Positions 1-7,976 of a stretch of DNA of 64,000 nt are shown piece by piece. Under the pieces are notes generated by a model. It made no database searches and was not told the DNA's origin. It saw nothing but the letters and a program-made list of their open reading frames with translations. Position numbers and translations under genes: made by a program. Source of the DNA: Microvirga sp. 3-52 (GTDB taxonomy: Bacteria; Pseudomonadota; Alphaproteobacteria; Rhizobiales; Beijerinckiaceae); NCBI RefSeq assembly GCF_018383585.1, contig NZ_JAHAMK010000016.1, positions 16,196-80,195 of the forward strand, read 5' to 3'. Within the stretch, counting starts at the first letter, position 1. Each line of letters opens with the position of its first letter.

Positions 1-85
1 GATCCAGACCGGCTACCGCACCGTCTTCTCCTACCTGACCAAACCCGTGACCGACAACATGGCAAAAGCCTTCCGCGAAGAATAA
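1..85 (+). CDS. HlyD-family type I secretion adaptor, C-terminal end (partial)
   Basis: The window opens inside a gene. The frame starting at base 2 reads 27 residues to a TAA at 83-85. The residues (core FSYLTKPVTDNMAKAFREE) match the conserved C-terminus of HlyD/PrsE-type periplasmic adaptors, which link an inner-membrane ABC exporter to TolC. The rest of the gene, and probably its ABC partner, lie upstream of the window. An RTX metallopeptidase, the classic cargo of such a system, is encoded 5.5 kb downstream. The family call rests on a short tail only. Confidence 0.7.
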   Translation, partial: IQTGYRTVFSYLTKPVTDNMAKAFREE

Positions 86-119
86 CCAGACCAAGAACCA
101 CTCCAGCAATGCCAACGAT

Positions 120-157
120 GAACATCGTCGCTCGATACGCGTCGGGCGACGATGTTC
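120..157 (+). terminator. Hairpin after the secretion adaptor gene
   Basis: A perfect 12-bp stem (120-131 with 146-157, arm GAACATCGTCGC) with a 14-nt loop starts 35 nt after the adaptor stop codon. It is not followed by a T-run, so it is either a weak terminator or an mRNA-end stabiliser. It lies between two convergent genes. Confidence 0.5.
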
Positions 158-209
158 TCACTTGCAGTCATGGCTGCGAGGGTGTGGCAAACCTATCCTG
201 GGGACTTTC

Positions 210-1103
210 CTACCGCCGCCAATTGACAACGGCGACCCCGATCAGCGCCATCATGCCCCCGATAGTGCCGAGCATGGTTGGCACTTCTCCAAGCCAGAGA
301 AAGCCGAGAAGGGTCGCCACGGGCGGGACACAATACATGAAGCTCGATGCACGGCTTGCCGGCAGGCGTGACAACGCGATGGCCCAGGTTCCATAGGCGA
401 CGAGGCTCGGGACTAGGCCGAGATAAACCACGGCTTGGATGGCGGCAGATGGTGCTGCAGCGACCTGGGCTGCACCATTCGGAAGCCACGGCGCGAGAAC
501 AAGGCAGCCTAACGCCATGTTCCATGCCGAAACCGTCAGCGGCTTGTGCCGGGTAAAGAGGGGCTTCTGCACCACTGTGGTCACGGAGGTGCAGAGAGCG
601 GCGCCGAGAATGAGCAACGCTCCGGTATCGAGGCGTACCCCCTGCCCTTCCCCAAGAGCGATCAGGCCAATGCCTGCGAACGACAGTGCCGTTCCGGCCC
701 AGGCACGGGCCCTGAACCGCTCGCCCAGGACGAGCATCGCGAGACCGGCCGTCATGATCGGATTCGTATTGATGATGAAGCTGGCCGCACCGGCCGAGAC
801 GGTCATCTCACCCATGTTCAGAAGGGCCGTATAGAGAGCCACGAACAGAACGCCGCCGACCGCCAAACGAACGAAATCCGACAGGCTCGGCCAAGCCGGG
901 CGCGTAACGGTGAGAAAGAGCGCGGCCGGCACGGCCGCAATGGCAAACCGCAGAGCTCCCAGCTCAATCGGTCCGAAAGCCTGCAGCCCGGCACGGATGG
1001 CAGGGAAAGCCGAGGCCCAGGCAAGGATCGTGATGATGACGGCTGTGGCGGTTACAACGTCGAAGGACTTGCTTTCAGGAGAACAGGCAGCACCGATGCT
1101 CAT
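210..1103 (-). CDS. EamA-family (DMT superfamily) transporter
   Basis: A 297-residue protein with about ten hydrophobic segments and the two-repeat layout of EamA/RhaT drug-metabolite transporters. Typical features are the N-terminal ASAFPAIRAGL segment and the second-repeat VPSLVAYGTWAIALSRLPASRAS segment. It probably exports an amino acid or small metabolite across the inner membrane; the substrate cannot be read from sequence. It is divergently transcribed from a LysR regulator 85 bp away, the usual arrangement for a regulator and the exporter it controls. Its length is normal for the family. Confidence 0.88.
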   Translation of the reverse strand: MSIGAACSPESKSFDVVTATAVIITILAWASAFPAIRAGLQAFGPIELGALRFAIAAVPAALFLTVTRPAWPSLSDFVRLAVGGVLFVALYTALLNMGEMTVSAGAASFIINTNPIMTAGLAMLVLGERFRARAWAGTALSFAGIGLIALGEGQGVRLDTGALLILGAALCTSVTTVVQKPLFTRHKPLTVSAWNMALGCLVLAPWLPNGAAQVAAAPSAAIQAVVYLGLVPSLVAYGTWAIALSRLPASRASSFMYCVPPVATLLGFLWLGEVPTMLGTIGGMMALIGVAVVNWRR

Positions 1104-1158
1104 TGCGAAATCTCATAGAAGGATATTGGCAGGGCCAACCATTCTGCGATCCGAGCTG

Positions 1159-1182
1159 ATTGACAATCGAACAATTCAAGGA
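1159..1182 (+). promoter_or_regulatory. Candidate LysR site and ribosome binding site between divergent genes
   Basis: The EamA-LysR gap contains ATTG-N9-CAAT (1159-1175), a dyad of the size LysR proteins bind. It overlaps a TTGACA box (1160-1165). AAGGA at 1178-1182 lies 6 nt before the GTG at 1189 but 12 nt before the ATG at 1195, which favours the GTG start. The operator role is inferred. Confidence 0.35.
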
Positions 1183-1188
1183 TGAGCT

Positions 1189-2124
1189 GTGAACATGAAT
1201 CACAGCTCGCCATCTCTGCCCCCGCTGGATGCCTTGCGCGCCTTCGAGGCGGCTGCCCGTCTCGGCAGCTTCTCGGCTGCCGCGAACGACCTCCATCTCA
1301 CCCACGGCGCCATCAGCCGTCAGGTGGCTAAACTCGAACATTGGCTTGGTGAGAGGCTTTTCGATCGACAGGCCCGCGGCGTCGCCCTAACCCCGCAGGG
1401 ACAGCGCCTTCACCAGCGGACGAGCGAGGCTTTCGCGCTGATCGCCGACAGTTCCGACCGCTGGATCGAGCGGCGCGGCGCGGCAATCGTTCGTCTGACG
1501 TCAATTCCATCGGTCAGCAGCCTCTGGCTGATGCCACGTCTGAAAGCCTTTGAAGAAGGTGATCCTTCCCTGCGGATCGAGTTCGTTGTCGAGCACCGTA
1601 ACATCGATCTTGAGACCGAAGGAATTGACTTGGCAATCCGCTGCGGTCGCGGAACTCTGCCGGGACGAGTTTCGGTGCGACTGTTCGAAGAGCAATGCTT
1701 TCCGATTGCTGCGCCTGCCATAGCCAGTTCGCTTGGGGTTGGCGCTCCCGAGCGCATTCTGAAGTATCCGCTTGTGCATGATTCCGATGCATCGGGATGG
1801 CGTACCTGGTTTGCTGCGCAGGGCTTGGATTACCGCCCTCGCCCTCAGGATCGCCGCTTCGAAGACTACAACCTCGTGCTCGACGCTGCGGCTCACGGCC
1901 TTGGCGTCGCTCTAGCCCGCCCACCCCTGGCCGGCGAGGCGCTGCGCACCGGGCGTGTCGTCGCGTTTGATCCTCGAACGGTGCTCAATCCCGTCTCGTA
2001 CTGGCTCGACCGGATCCCAGGCAGATTACGGCCATCAGCCGCGGAGCTCGCTCGGCGGATCATGGCGGAAGCCGGTTTGCCCACCGCTGCGGCCCAGGCA
2101 TTCCTGAGCGCGAGGACGCTCTGA
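1189..2124 (+). CDS. LysR-family transcriptional regulator (GcvA-like)
   Basis: A 311-residue LysR regulator. The N-terminal winged helix (about residues 15-75) contains LRAFEAAARLGSFSAAAND and THGAISRQVAKLE. The rest is a type 2 periplasmic-binding effector domain, with the SIPSVSSLWLMPRL start typical of the GcvA/AmpR branch. It probably controls the divergent EamA exporter. GTG is chosen as the start because the Shine-Dalgarno AAGGA is well placed for it; an ATG two codons later is possible. Confidence 0.9.
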   Translation: MNMNHSSPSLPPLDALRAFEAAARLGSFSAAANDLHLTHGAISRQVAKLEHWLGERLFDRQARGVALTPQGQRLHQRTSEAFALIADSSDRWIERRGAAIVRLTSIPSVSSLWLMPRLKAFEEGDPSLRIEFVVEHRNIDLETEGIDLAIRCGRGTLPGRVSVRLFEEQCFPIAAPAIASSLGVGAPERILKYPLVHDSDASGWRTWFAAQGLDYRPRPQDRRFEDYNLVLDAAAHGLGVALARPPLAGEALRTGRVVAFDPRTVLNPVSYWLDRIPGRLRPSAAELARRIMAEAGLPTAAAQAFLSARTL

Positions 2125-2677
2125 TCGCGAGCACGCCCCGTGGCTTCAGTTCACAATTCAAGAGCCGGAGCCTCTTGCCTGATCATCGCAGGCAGAATGT
2201 ACCGGGCTTCGGAGCAATCAAGCTGACGAATTCGTTTAGGAGATGCTGCTATCGTCGGGATTCGATGCTGTAGGGCAGATTAAGGTACAGTTCGCGGACA
2301 CAAGCAAGACCCCAGTCCTGATAGAGCGCATCGAGGATTTTGCCCGATAGCTTGTCACGAAAACCAGTACGGCTCCAGGTGTGCCTTCTCATCTTCGATA
2401 ATGGTCGGCTCCACCATCGACCCACCCTACACTTCCGACACGAAGATCCAGTGTTGATCGCGTCACGCGATGGAGGAGCCCGATCGATAGTGGTAGCGTT
2501 ACGACATCGCCGGACCCAAGGTCGCTCGAGCCACTGACCTCGTCTGCTTCAGTCACTAGAAACGCATGATCGTCCACGCATGCGAAGGGGATTATAAGTG
2601 TGTAGAAACCCGCTGATGTACCGGAGACGCGGTCACTGTCCCAACTTTGCGTCGGGATAGTGGGCTGATTATCTGGC
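2125..2677. other. Long intergenic stretch, possible gene remnant
   Basis: No confident gene in 553 bp. On the minus strand a 47-codon frame (2392 to the stop at 2249-2251) translates to a protein-like sequence containing RDKLSGKILDALYQDWGLA. The neighbouring frame just upstream also reads protein-like (MVEPTIIEDEKAHLEPYWF) and stops where the first becomes open. This would fit a decayed gene with one frameshift, but I do not recognise the family and chance is possible. Confidence 0.3.
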
Positions 2678-3898
2678 TCACTCGGCCAGCTGAGGGTTGG
2701 AGCCGGCGAAGGCACGTCCACGTGGGTCGGCGAGGGTCTTCTGCCCAATGAGTACGGTCAACAGAGCCAGCAGGCTCGCTACAACCGAGACCCAGAAGCC
2801 GTGGCCCGGCCCATGGGTGTCGACCACCCAGCCAGACACGAAGGAGCCTAGCGCCATGCCGATGCCAATGCCGGTCATGACCCACGTAATGCCCTCCGTG
2901 AGCATCGCGGCGGGGACGCGCTGCTCGATCAGGCCGAAAGCCGTGATGAAGGTGGGGGAGATAGCAATGCCGCTGACGAAGACAGCCAGAGCCAGCATGG
3001 GCACGGTATTCACGAACGGCAGCGGCCAGGCTGTTACGGCCAGGACCATGAGTGCGATGGCGAGCTGGCGCTGCAGGGCCATTTTCAGATTCAGCGCGCC
3101 GACGGCGAGACCCACGACGAACGAACCTACCGCATAGACGCCGATCACGAAACTGGCGGCGCCAGGCTGACCAAGATGTTGAGTGATGGCGACGGCGCTC
3201 ACTTCAGCAGTTGCGAAGGTCGCGCCAACGAAGACCAGGGCAAGGGTGATGATCTGAACCGGACGCTGCCAAATAGCGGAACCACCAGACACTTCAGTGC
3301 CGCTTCTAACCCTGGGTTCGGTCGAGCGCTGCGCGACGAAAGCCGCGGTGCCGAGCGCCAGAAGAACTGTACTGGCCAACAGTCCTGCCTCTGGGAAGAG
3401 AGCAACGCTGAGGCCTACCGACAGCGACGCGCCGGCGATGTAGACCAGTTCGTCGGCGGCGGACTCAAAGGCGAAGGCGGTGTTCAGTTCCAGCCGGTCA
3501 CGGAAAAGTTCGCTCCAGCGGGCCCGTACCATCGCTGGAAAGCTGGGCATCAGCGCGGCCGAGAGGGCGGATGCGAACAGGGTCCAAACTGGCCAACTCC
3601 GGTTGGCTGCCAGCATCAGCAGGGCGAATGCTGCGACTGCGATCGCTGTGGTGGGCAGCAGGACGCGTGACTGCCCGAGGCGATCGACCGCGCGCGAGAT
3701 CTGCGGGGAAATCAGGGCATTGGCCAGCGCATAGACCGCAGACACGGCACCGGCGAGCCAGTACTCGCGATGGGTCTGAGAAAGCATAGCGACGATCCCA
3801 ATCGGAGCCATGGCGATTGGCATGCGGGCGAGAAAGCCAGCGGCGGCAAATCCTTTCGCGCCCGGAGCCCGGAATATTTCTGCATAGGGGTTCGACAT
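2678..3898 (-). CDS. MFS transporter
   Basis: About 406 residues with twelve hydrophobic segments, an MFS permease with the N-terminus MSNPYAEIFRAPGAKGF followed by AAGFLARMPIAM. It is likely an efflux pump. Two ATGs, at 3904 and 3898, are possible. I prefer 3898 because it sits 9 nt after AGGA and starts the family-like sequence. A longer TTG start at 3940 would run towards the operator cluster and is unlikely. It is divergent from a TetR regulator, with three matching palindromes in the gap, so it is almost certainly repressed by that protein and induced by its ligand. Confidence 0.9.
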   Translation of the reverse strand: MSNPYAEIFRAPGAKGFAAAGFLARMPIAMAPIGIVAMLSQTHREYWLAGAVSAVYALANALISPQISRAVDRLGQSRVLLPTTAIAVAAFALLMLAANRSWPVWTLFASALSAALMPSFPAMVRARWSELFRDRLELNTAFAFESAADELVYIAGASLSVGLSVALFPEAGLLASTVLLALGTAAFVAQRSTEPRVRSGTEVSGGSAIWQRPVQIITLALVFVGATFATAEVSAVAITQHLGQPGAASFVIGVYAVGSFVVGLAVGALNLKMALQRQLAIALMVLAVTAWPLPFVNTVPMLALAVFVSGIAISPTFITAFGLIEQRVPAAMLTEGITWVMTGIGIGMALGSFVSGWVVDTHGPGHGFWVSVVASLLALLTVLIGQKTLADPRGRAFAGSNPQLAE

Positions 3899-3943
3899 AT
3901 CCATGCGTCCTGAACACTGGAGGAGACGCCACGCACACAACTT

Positions 3944-4014
3944 ACATACGCGACGTATGTTAAGTCAGATAATAGCATACGTCCCGTATGTCAATTGACA
4001 TTCGTAGCGTATGT
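3944..4014. promoter_or_regulatory. Three TetR operator palindromes
   Basis: Three copies of the dyad ACATACG-N3-CGTATGT lie in the gap. They are at 3944-3960 (perfect 7+7), 3975-3991 (GCATACG in the left arm) and 3998-4014 (ACATTCG in the left arm). Their centres are about 31 and 23 bp apart. The third overlaps the only good -35 box, TTGACA at 3995-4000, pointing towards the TetR gene. This fits autorepression plus repression of the MFS gene. Confidence 0.85.
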
Positions 4015-4028
4015 GAATAGATGGAGAT

Positions 4029-4634
4029 ATGACTCGCCGGACACGGAACGACATGATCAGCGAAACTCGTGCCAAGCTCTTGTCTGCGGGACGCAAGGCA
4101 TTTGCTACGGTAGGGTATGCGGATGCATCGATGGATGATTTCACCGCCGAGGCGGGACTGACCCGCGGAGCGCTCTATCACCATTTCGGTGATAAGAGGG
4201 GCCTGTTCCAGGCCATTGTCATGCAGATCGATGCCGAAATGGCCGAAAGACTGAGACAGCGCGCAGCTGCGGCACCCAGCCGCTGGGAAGGCTTCGTCGA
4301 AGAGGGCATCGGCTACATCGAGATGGCTCTCGAACCTGAGATTCAGCGCATCATCCTTCGGGATGGTCCGGCGGTGCTGGGCGACCCCTCATCTTGGCCC
4401 AGTGCCGATGGCTGCATCGCGGCCATGATGGCAAGCTTGGAAACATTGCAGGCGGAAGGCGTGATCCGCGATGTCGATCCGGAGGCGACCGCGCGTATTA
4501 TTGCGGGAGCCTCGTGCTACGCTGCGCAATGGATCGCCAATTCCGAAAACCCGCTCACGACATCACGCCGTGCCACCGCCGCATATCGCCGGCTTCTTCA
4601 CGGATTGCTGAAGGTCAATGCCGAGACAATGTGA
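4029..4634 (+). CDS. TetR/AcrR-family transcriptional regulator
   Basis: A 201-residue TetR repressor. The N-terminal helix-turn-helix spans about residues 10-57 (ARKAFATVGYADASMDDFTAEAGLTRGALYHHFGDK). The C-terminal part is a helical ligand/dimer domain of the TetR_C type with YIEMALEPEIQRIILRDGPAVLG. It is divergent from the MFS exporter and faces the three-dyad operator cluster. The ATG at 4029 is only 2 nt after GGAG; MISETRAK at 4053 is an alternative start. Confidence 0.92.
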   Translation: MTRRTRNDMISETRAKLLSAGRKAFATVGYADASMDDFTAEAGLTRGALYHHFGDKRGLFQAIVMQIDAEMAERLRQRAAAAPSRWEGFVEEGIGYIEMALEPEIQRIILRDGPAVLGDPSSWPSADGCIAAMMASLETLQAEGVIRDVDPEATARIIAGASCYAAQWIANSENPLTTSRRATAAYRRLLHGLLKVNAETM

Positions 4635-4998
4635 CAGCACCCAAGGACCAGCACCTGCTCCTGCAGCATTCGCGCAATGTCCTTGTGGCACCGCGCCTGA
4701 GTAGTCGGAACCGCTCGCCGATATGGCATCGACCGCTCAAGCCTGCCGGCCTTCAAAAAAATGCAAGACAATAGTCCTCCTGTGATAATCTATGCGCTTG
4801 CTCAAGGTGTAGCTCCCCTGTTGTGAGTCACTCAAGGGTGAGACATCTTGGTCCGGCCCCTAGTACCAGAACCTGTCCAAAAGTGCAGTTTCCTTCAAGC
4901 TGTAGCTTTGCAATACTCGGGACTTAGGAACGCTTGTGTTTCGAGACAGGCAATCCGGCCAGAATGACCGGGGAAAACCCCGGCATAAGGGGGATATC
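4635..4998. other. Intergenic region with a leader hairpin
   Basis: No gene is evident after the TetR stop. Just before the next small gene lies a perfect hairpin, CCGGGG-AAAA-CCCCGG (4968-4983), followed by AAGGGGGA at 4987-4994 and the ATG at 4999. The hairpin is in the 5' leader, close to the Shine-Dalgarno, and could affect translation. Confidence 0.4.
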
Positions 4999-5265
4999 AT
5001 GAAGAATGCTGCTACTGCGCCCGAGATCGCAGATCCTTATGCGACACTCGAAAAGATTCTTAAAGTAATTGGCAGATCATGGTTGAGCGAGGAATGGCGG
5101 CTTGAAGATATCCGCCTCCTGGCTCAAGAGGCGATCGCAACGCGCGGGAAACGGGCGAAAGGGAAGAGCACCAGAGTTGCGGCCCCGTCCCTTCAGTTAC
5201 CAATCCATTTCAAACCCGACCTCCCCCGAACTCCCGTCAAGCGGGGCGACAGTCTCCCCTCATAG
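4999..5265 (+). CDS. Small hypothetical protein (88 aa)
   Basis: Not recognised. The protein begins MKNAATAPEIADPYATLEKI and contains an amphipathic stretch, KVIGRSWLSEEWRLEDIRLL. It then becomes basic (GKRAKGKSTR) and ends in a proline-rich tail. There is no signal peptide or membrane segment. The ATG at 4999 is chosen over an upstream ATG at 4936 because of the strong AAGGGGGA ribosome site. It stands alone between intergenic regions. The good ribosome site supports it as a real gene; function unknown. Confidence 0.6.
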   Translation: MKNAATAPEIADPYATLEKILKVIGRSWLSEEWRLEDIRLLAQEAIATRGKRAKGKSTRVAAPSLQLPIHFKPDLPRTPVKRGDSLPS

Positions 5266-5646
5266 AGACACCTAAGGTCCTTTTAGAAGGTCCATTGCGC
5301 CGGCACTCAGCAACTGGGTGCAAGCGACGCTGCGATGCGACATGTTGTCGAAAGAGGTACTATCCCAGCAATTCCACGTTTAGTCTTGACGAAAGTCCTT
5401 TATGACCTCCCGGATCGATAGATTTTGCGCGAGATCCACTGAATAACGATCTCGCTGAGGCCTCCATCCGATGACATATTATAATTTATTGTAGCGATTC
5501 GCATGAAAGCGCCCATCAGGCGACAAGCTTAAGCTTTTAGGAAGAGACGTTCTTTACTCTTCGGAAGAAAGGCTGGCTTTACTCACCGGCCAGAATGCGC
5601 GCGAAACTTCGCCTTATCAATTTCTGCTCTCATCGATTGAAGAACC
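5266..5646. other. Upstream region of the metallopeptidase
   Basis: About 380 bp without a gene. It is more AT-rich than its surroundings around 5470-5490 and holds a consensus -10 box TATAAT at 5480-5485, but I see no matching -35 box. It could hold the promoter of the peptidase gene under activator control. Confidence 0.3.
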
Positions 5647-7326
5647 ATGCCTGCCGTCGAGACATACAACCCAACAGGAAACGCCTACATCGATGCTGTT
5701 CTCGGCACCATCAAGTGGGTGCCGAGCAACCTGACATACAGCTTTCCCACGGCAGCCACCTCATACGGCTCATCCTACGGCGATGGCGAGGCGGCGAGAG
5801 GATTTGGCGCGTTCAACGGCACACAGCAATCCATTACGCGCTCGGCATTGAATCTCTACTCGGCCGTCAGTAGCCTCACCTTCCAGGAGTTGACCGGGGC
5901 GAGCGGACCATCCGCCGATCTGCGTTTTGCGCAATCGGACTTGCCCAGCACGGCGTGGGCTTATTTCCCGACAACGGATGCAGTCGGCGGTGACGTCTGG
6001 ATCAACAATTCCAGCCAGATCTATGCAAGCCCGGCGAAGGGCAACTACGCCTATCTCACGGTCATTCACGAGATCGGGCACGCTCTCGGGCTCGAACATG
6101 CCCATGAGGGCAACATGCCTCTGGATCGCGACAGCATGGAATATACCGTGATGAGCTACCGCTCCTATGTGGGCGCTTCGACCAGCGCAGGCTATACCAA
6201 CGAGACCTGGGGCTATGCCCAGACCCTCATGATGTACGACATCGCCGCTATCCAGCACATCTACGGCGCGAACTACGCGACCAATAATGGCAACACGACA
6301 TATTCCTGGAGCCCGACGACGGGCGAAATGTTCGTGAACGGTGTCGGCCAGGACGCCCCCGGCGGAAATCAGATCCTGCTGACCGTCTGGGATGGCGGCG
6401 GGTCCGATACCTACAGCTTCACCAGCTACACCACCGAGATCTCCATCGATCTTCAGCCCGGGGCATGGACGATCACGTCCCAGGAGCAGCGCGCGAAACT
6501 GCATTGGGACGGTTCGAAACTCGCCGCTGGCAACATCGCCAATGCCCTTCTCTATCAGGGCAGTACGCTCTCTCTCATCGAGAACGCCTCCGGCGGCTCT
6601 GCGAGCGACGACATCAAAGGCAACGTGGCCAGCAATACGCTTCGCGGCAATGGCGGCAATGACAAGCTCTATGGTCTGAGCGGCGACGACGTCCTGATCG
6701 GCGGAAGCGGGAAAGATGCGCTCAGCGGCGGGACAGGTAAGGATACGGCAAGCTACATCACGGCGAAAGCGGCTGTGCTGGCAGATCTCCAATCTTCGTC
6801 GAGCAACCGAGGCGATGCGTCGGGCGATACGTATTCGAGCGTCGAGAGCCTCGTCGGCAGCGCCTATGGCGACGCGCTCCGCGGGAATGGTGCGTCCAAC
6901 ACGATCGAGGGTAAAGGCGGCAAGGACACACTCTACGGGCGTAATGGCAATGATGTGCTGGAAGGCGGTTCAGGCAGCGACAAGCTTTATGGTCAGGGCG
7001 GGAAGGACATGCTTATCGGCGGGAGCGGAGCGGATGCTTTTGTTTTCCAGGCATTGAGCGACTCCCGCGGATCCACTGTCGATACGATCAAGGATTTCCA
7101 TCGTGGATCCGACCATATCGACCTGCGCAGCATCGATGCGAATACGAAAGTCGCAAGCGATCAGGCATTCACCTTCATCGGCAAGGCCGGGTTCCATGGC
7201 AAGGCCGGTGAGTTGCGCTTTGCCGATGGCATCGTATCGGGCGACGTGAACGGAGACAGGACTGCCGATTTCAAGATCAAAGTCGTGGGCCTCTTCGCGC
7301 TGTCGAAAGGCGACTTTTATTTGTGA
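5647..7326 (+). CDS. Secreted M10 (serralysin-type) RTX metallopeptidase
   Basis: A 559-residue metzincin. The zinc site HEIGHALGLEH spans residues 141-151 (H141, E142, H145, H151), and the Met-turn methionine is M169 in TVMSYRSY. Residues from about 335 carry calcium-binding RTX nonapeptides (GGNDKLYGLSGDD, GGSGKDALSGG, then a second block GRNGNDVLEGG and GGKDMLIGGSG). The end (TIKDFHRGSDHIDLRSID onward) is the M10 C-terminal domain. There is no Sec signal peptide, as expected for type I secretion, where the signal is C-terminal. The HlyD-type adaptor at the window start is a plausible exporter component. A family member would degrade extracellular protein. Confidence 0.93.
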   Translation: MPAVETYNPTGNAYIDAVLGTIKWVPSNLTYSFPTAATSYGSSYGDGEAARGFGAFNGTQQSITRSALNLYSAVSSLTFQELTGASGPSADLRFAQSDLPSTAWAYFPTTDAVGGDVWINNSSQIYASPAKGNYAYLTVIHEIGHALGLEHAHEGNMPLDRDSMEYTVMSYRSYVGASTSAGYTNETWGYAQTLMMYDIAAIQHIYGANYATNNGNTTYSWSPTTGEMFVNGVGQDAPGGNQILLTVWDGGGSDTYSFTSYTTEISIDLQPGAWTITSQEQRAKLHWDGSKLAAGNIANALLYQGSTLSLIENASGGSASDDIKGNVASNTLRGNGGNDKLYGLSGDDVLIGGSGKDALSGGTGKDTASYITAKAAVLADLQSSSSNRGDASGDTYSSVESLVGSAYGDALRGNGASNTIEGKGGKDTLYGRNGNDVLEGGSGSDKLYGQGGKDMLIGGSGADAFVFQALSDSRGSTVDTIKDFHRGSDHIDLRSIDANTKVASDQAFTFIGKAGFHGKAGELRFADGIVSGDVNGDRTADFKIKVVGLFALSKGDFYL

Positions 7327-7437
7327 TCAGGTTTTTGTGATCGGCTCTCCGATGGGACCAGGGTTGCCTCCCGACAGACGATGATGCGAGGAGGGATCAC
7401 TTCATCCGCTGAACAGATTCGACCTTGGGAGCCGTGA

Positions 7438-7749
7438 ATGAAAACATCCATTGCCGCCTGTCTTGCCTTGTTCGCCGGATTGGTTCCTCCAACCTTTGCT
7501 CCCGCGGCCGACAGCGAAAAGCCGGTGCCCGAAATGGATCTCATTGCTCCCTTCCAGACGAACGAGCGCACCTATTTCCGCGAGCATCGGCTGCGCGCCT
7601 ATGAGCGAACCCGGGCAGGCATCCGCCAAGGCGCCACCTGTGTGACGCCGAAGGGCGTGTGCTGGATTGCGGAACCTCTGTCGAGCGGCAACGACTGCTC
7701 CTGCGAAAGCCGGCGCCTCGGCACGATCCACGGTACGATTGGCGGCTGA
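7438..7749 (+). CDS. Small exported cysteine-containing protein (103 aa)
   Basis: Not recognised as a family. Residues 1-24 form a clear Sec signal peptide (MKTSIAACLALFAGL, then PTFAPAADS). The mature part is about 79 residues. It carries four cysteines near the C-terminus (CVTPKGVCW and DCSCES), suggesting one or two disulphides in the periplasm or outside. It follows the metallopeptidase by 111 bp on the same strand and might be co-expressed, for example as an inhibitor or accessory, but nothing in the sequence proves that. Confidence 0.7.
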   Translation: MKTSIAACLALFAGLVPPTFAPAADSEKPVPEMDLIAPFQTNERTYFREHRLRAYERTRAGIRQGATCVTPKGVCWIAEPLSSGNDCSCESRRLGTIHGTIGG

Positions 7750-7835
7750 CTAAAATAATGGGTTAACCATCTGGACAGACCGCAAGCTTAGGCATTATCC
7801 ACGTCGCAAGACCTTCCGGCTTTAGAGGAAGCGCG

Positions 7836-7955
7836 ATGGAACAGACGGAAAAACGCCACCCTGCCAACGATGCCTTGGCCTATCTCATGAATCTGATTGC
7901 TCTCGCATTCAGCTTCAGTTGCCTTTGGGTCGTCGCCTCCGCCGCCAAGATGTGA
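7836..7955 (+). CDS. Very small membrane protein (39 aa)
   Basis: A short ORF starting MEQTEKRHPAND, followed by one hydrophobic helix (about residues 14-36, ALAYLMNLIALAFSFSCLW) and ending AAKM. GAGGAA at 7825-7830 lies 5 nt before the ATG, a near-ideal ribosome site. It looks like a single-pass small membrane protein with a charged cytoplasmic N-terminus. It lies between the small exported protein and a convergent oxidoreductase gene. Function unknown. Confidence 0.6.
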   Translation: MEQTEKRHPANDALAYLMNLIALAFSFSCLWVVASAAKM

Positions 7956-7976
7956 TCAAGTATCGTTTCCGTCGCT

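Noticed and set aside
2125..2677. Possible insertion sequence remnant
   Set aside because: No terminal inverted repeats, target duplication or transposase motif could be seen.
2389..2748. A 119-codon minus-strand frame overlapping the MFS gene end
   Set aside because: Begins inside the MFS coding sequence in another frame, is Pro/Ser/Thr-rich, and has no ribosome site. Only the short segments further downstream look protein-like.
4921..4999. An EcfG-type stress promoter (GGAAC...CGTT) ahead of the 88-residue protein gene
   Set aside because: A GGAAC box is present at about 4927 but no CGTT at 16-17 bp spacing, so the match fails.
5770..6792. A 340-codon open frame on the minus strand
   Set aside because: Antisense to the metallopeptidase catalytic domain, where the zinc site is intact; no domain seen in the antisense.
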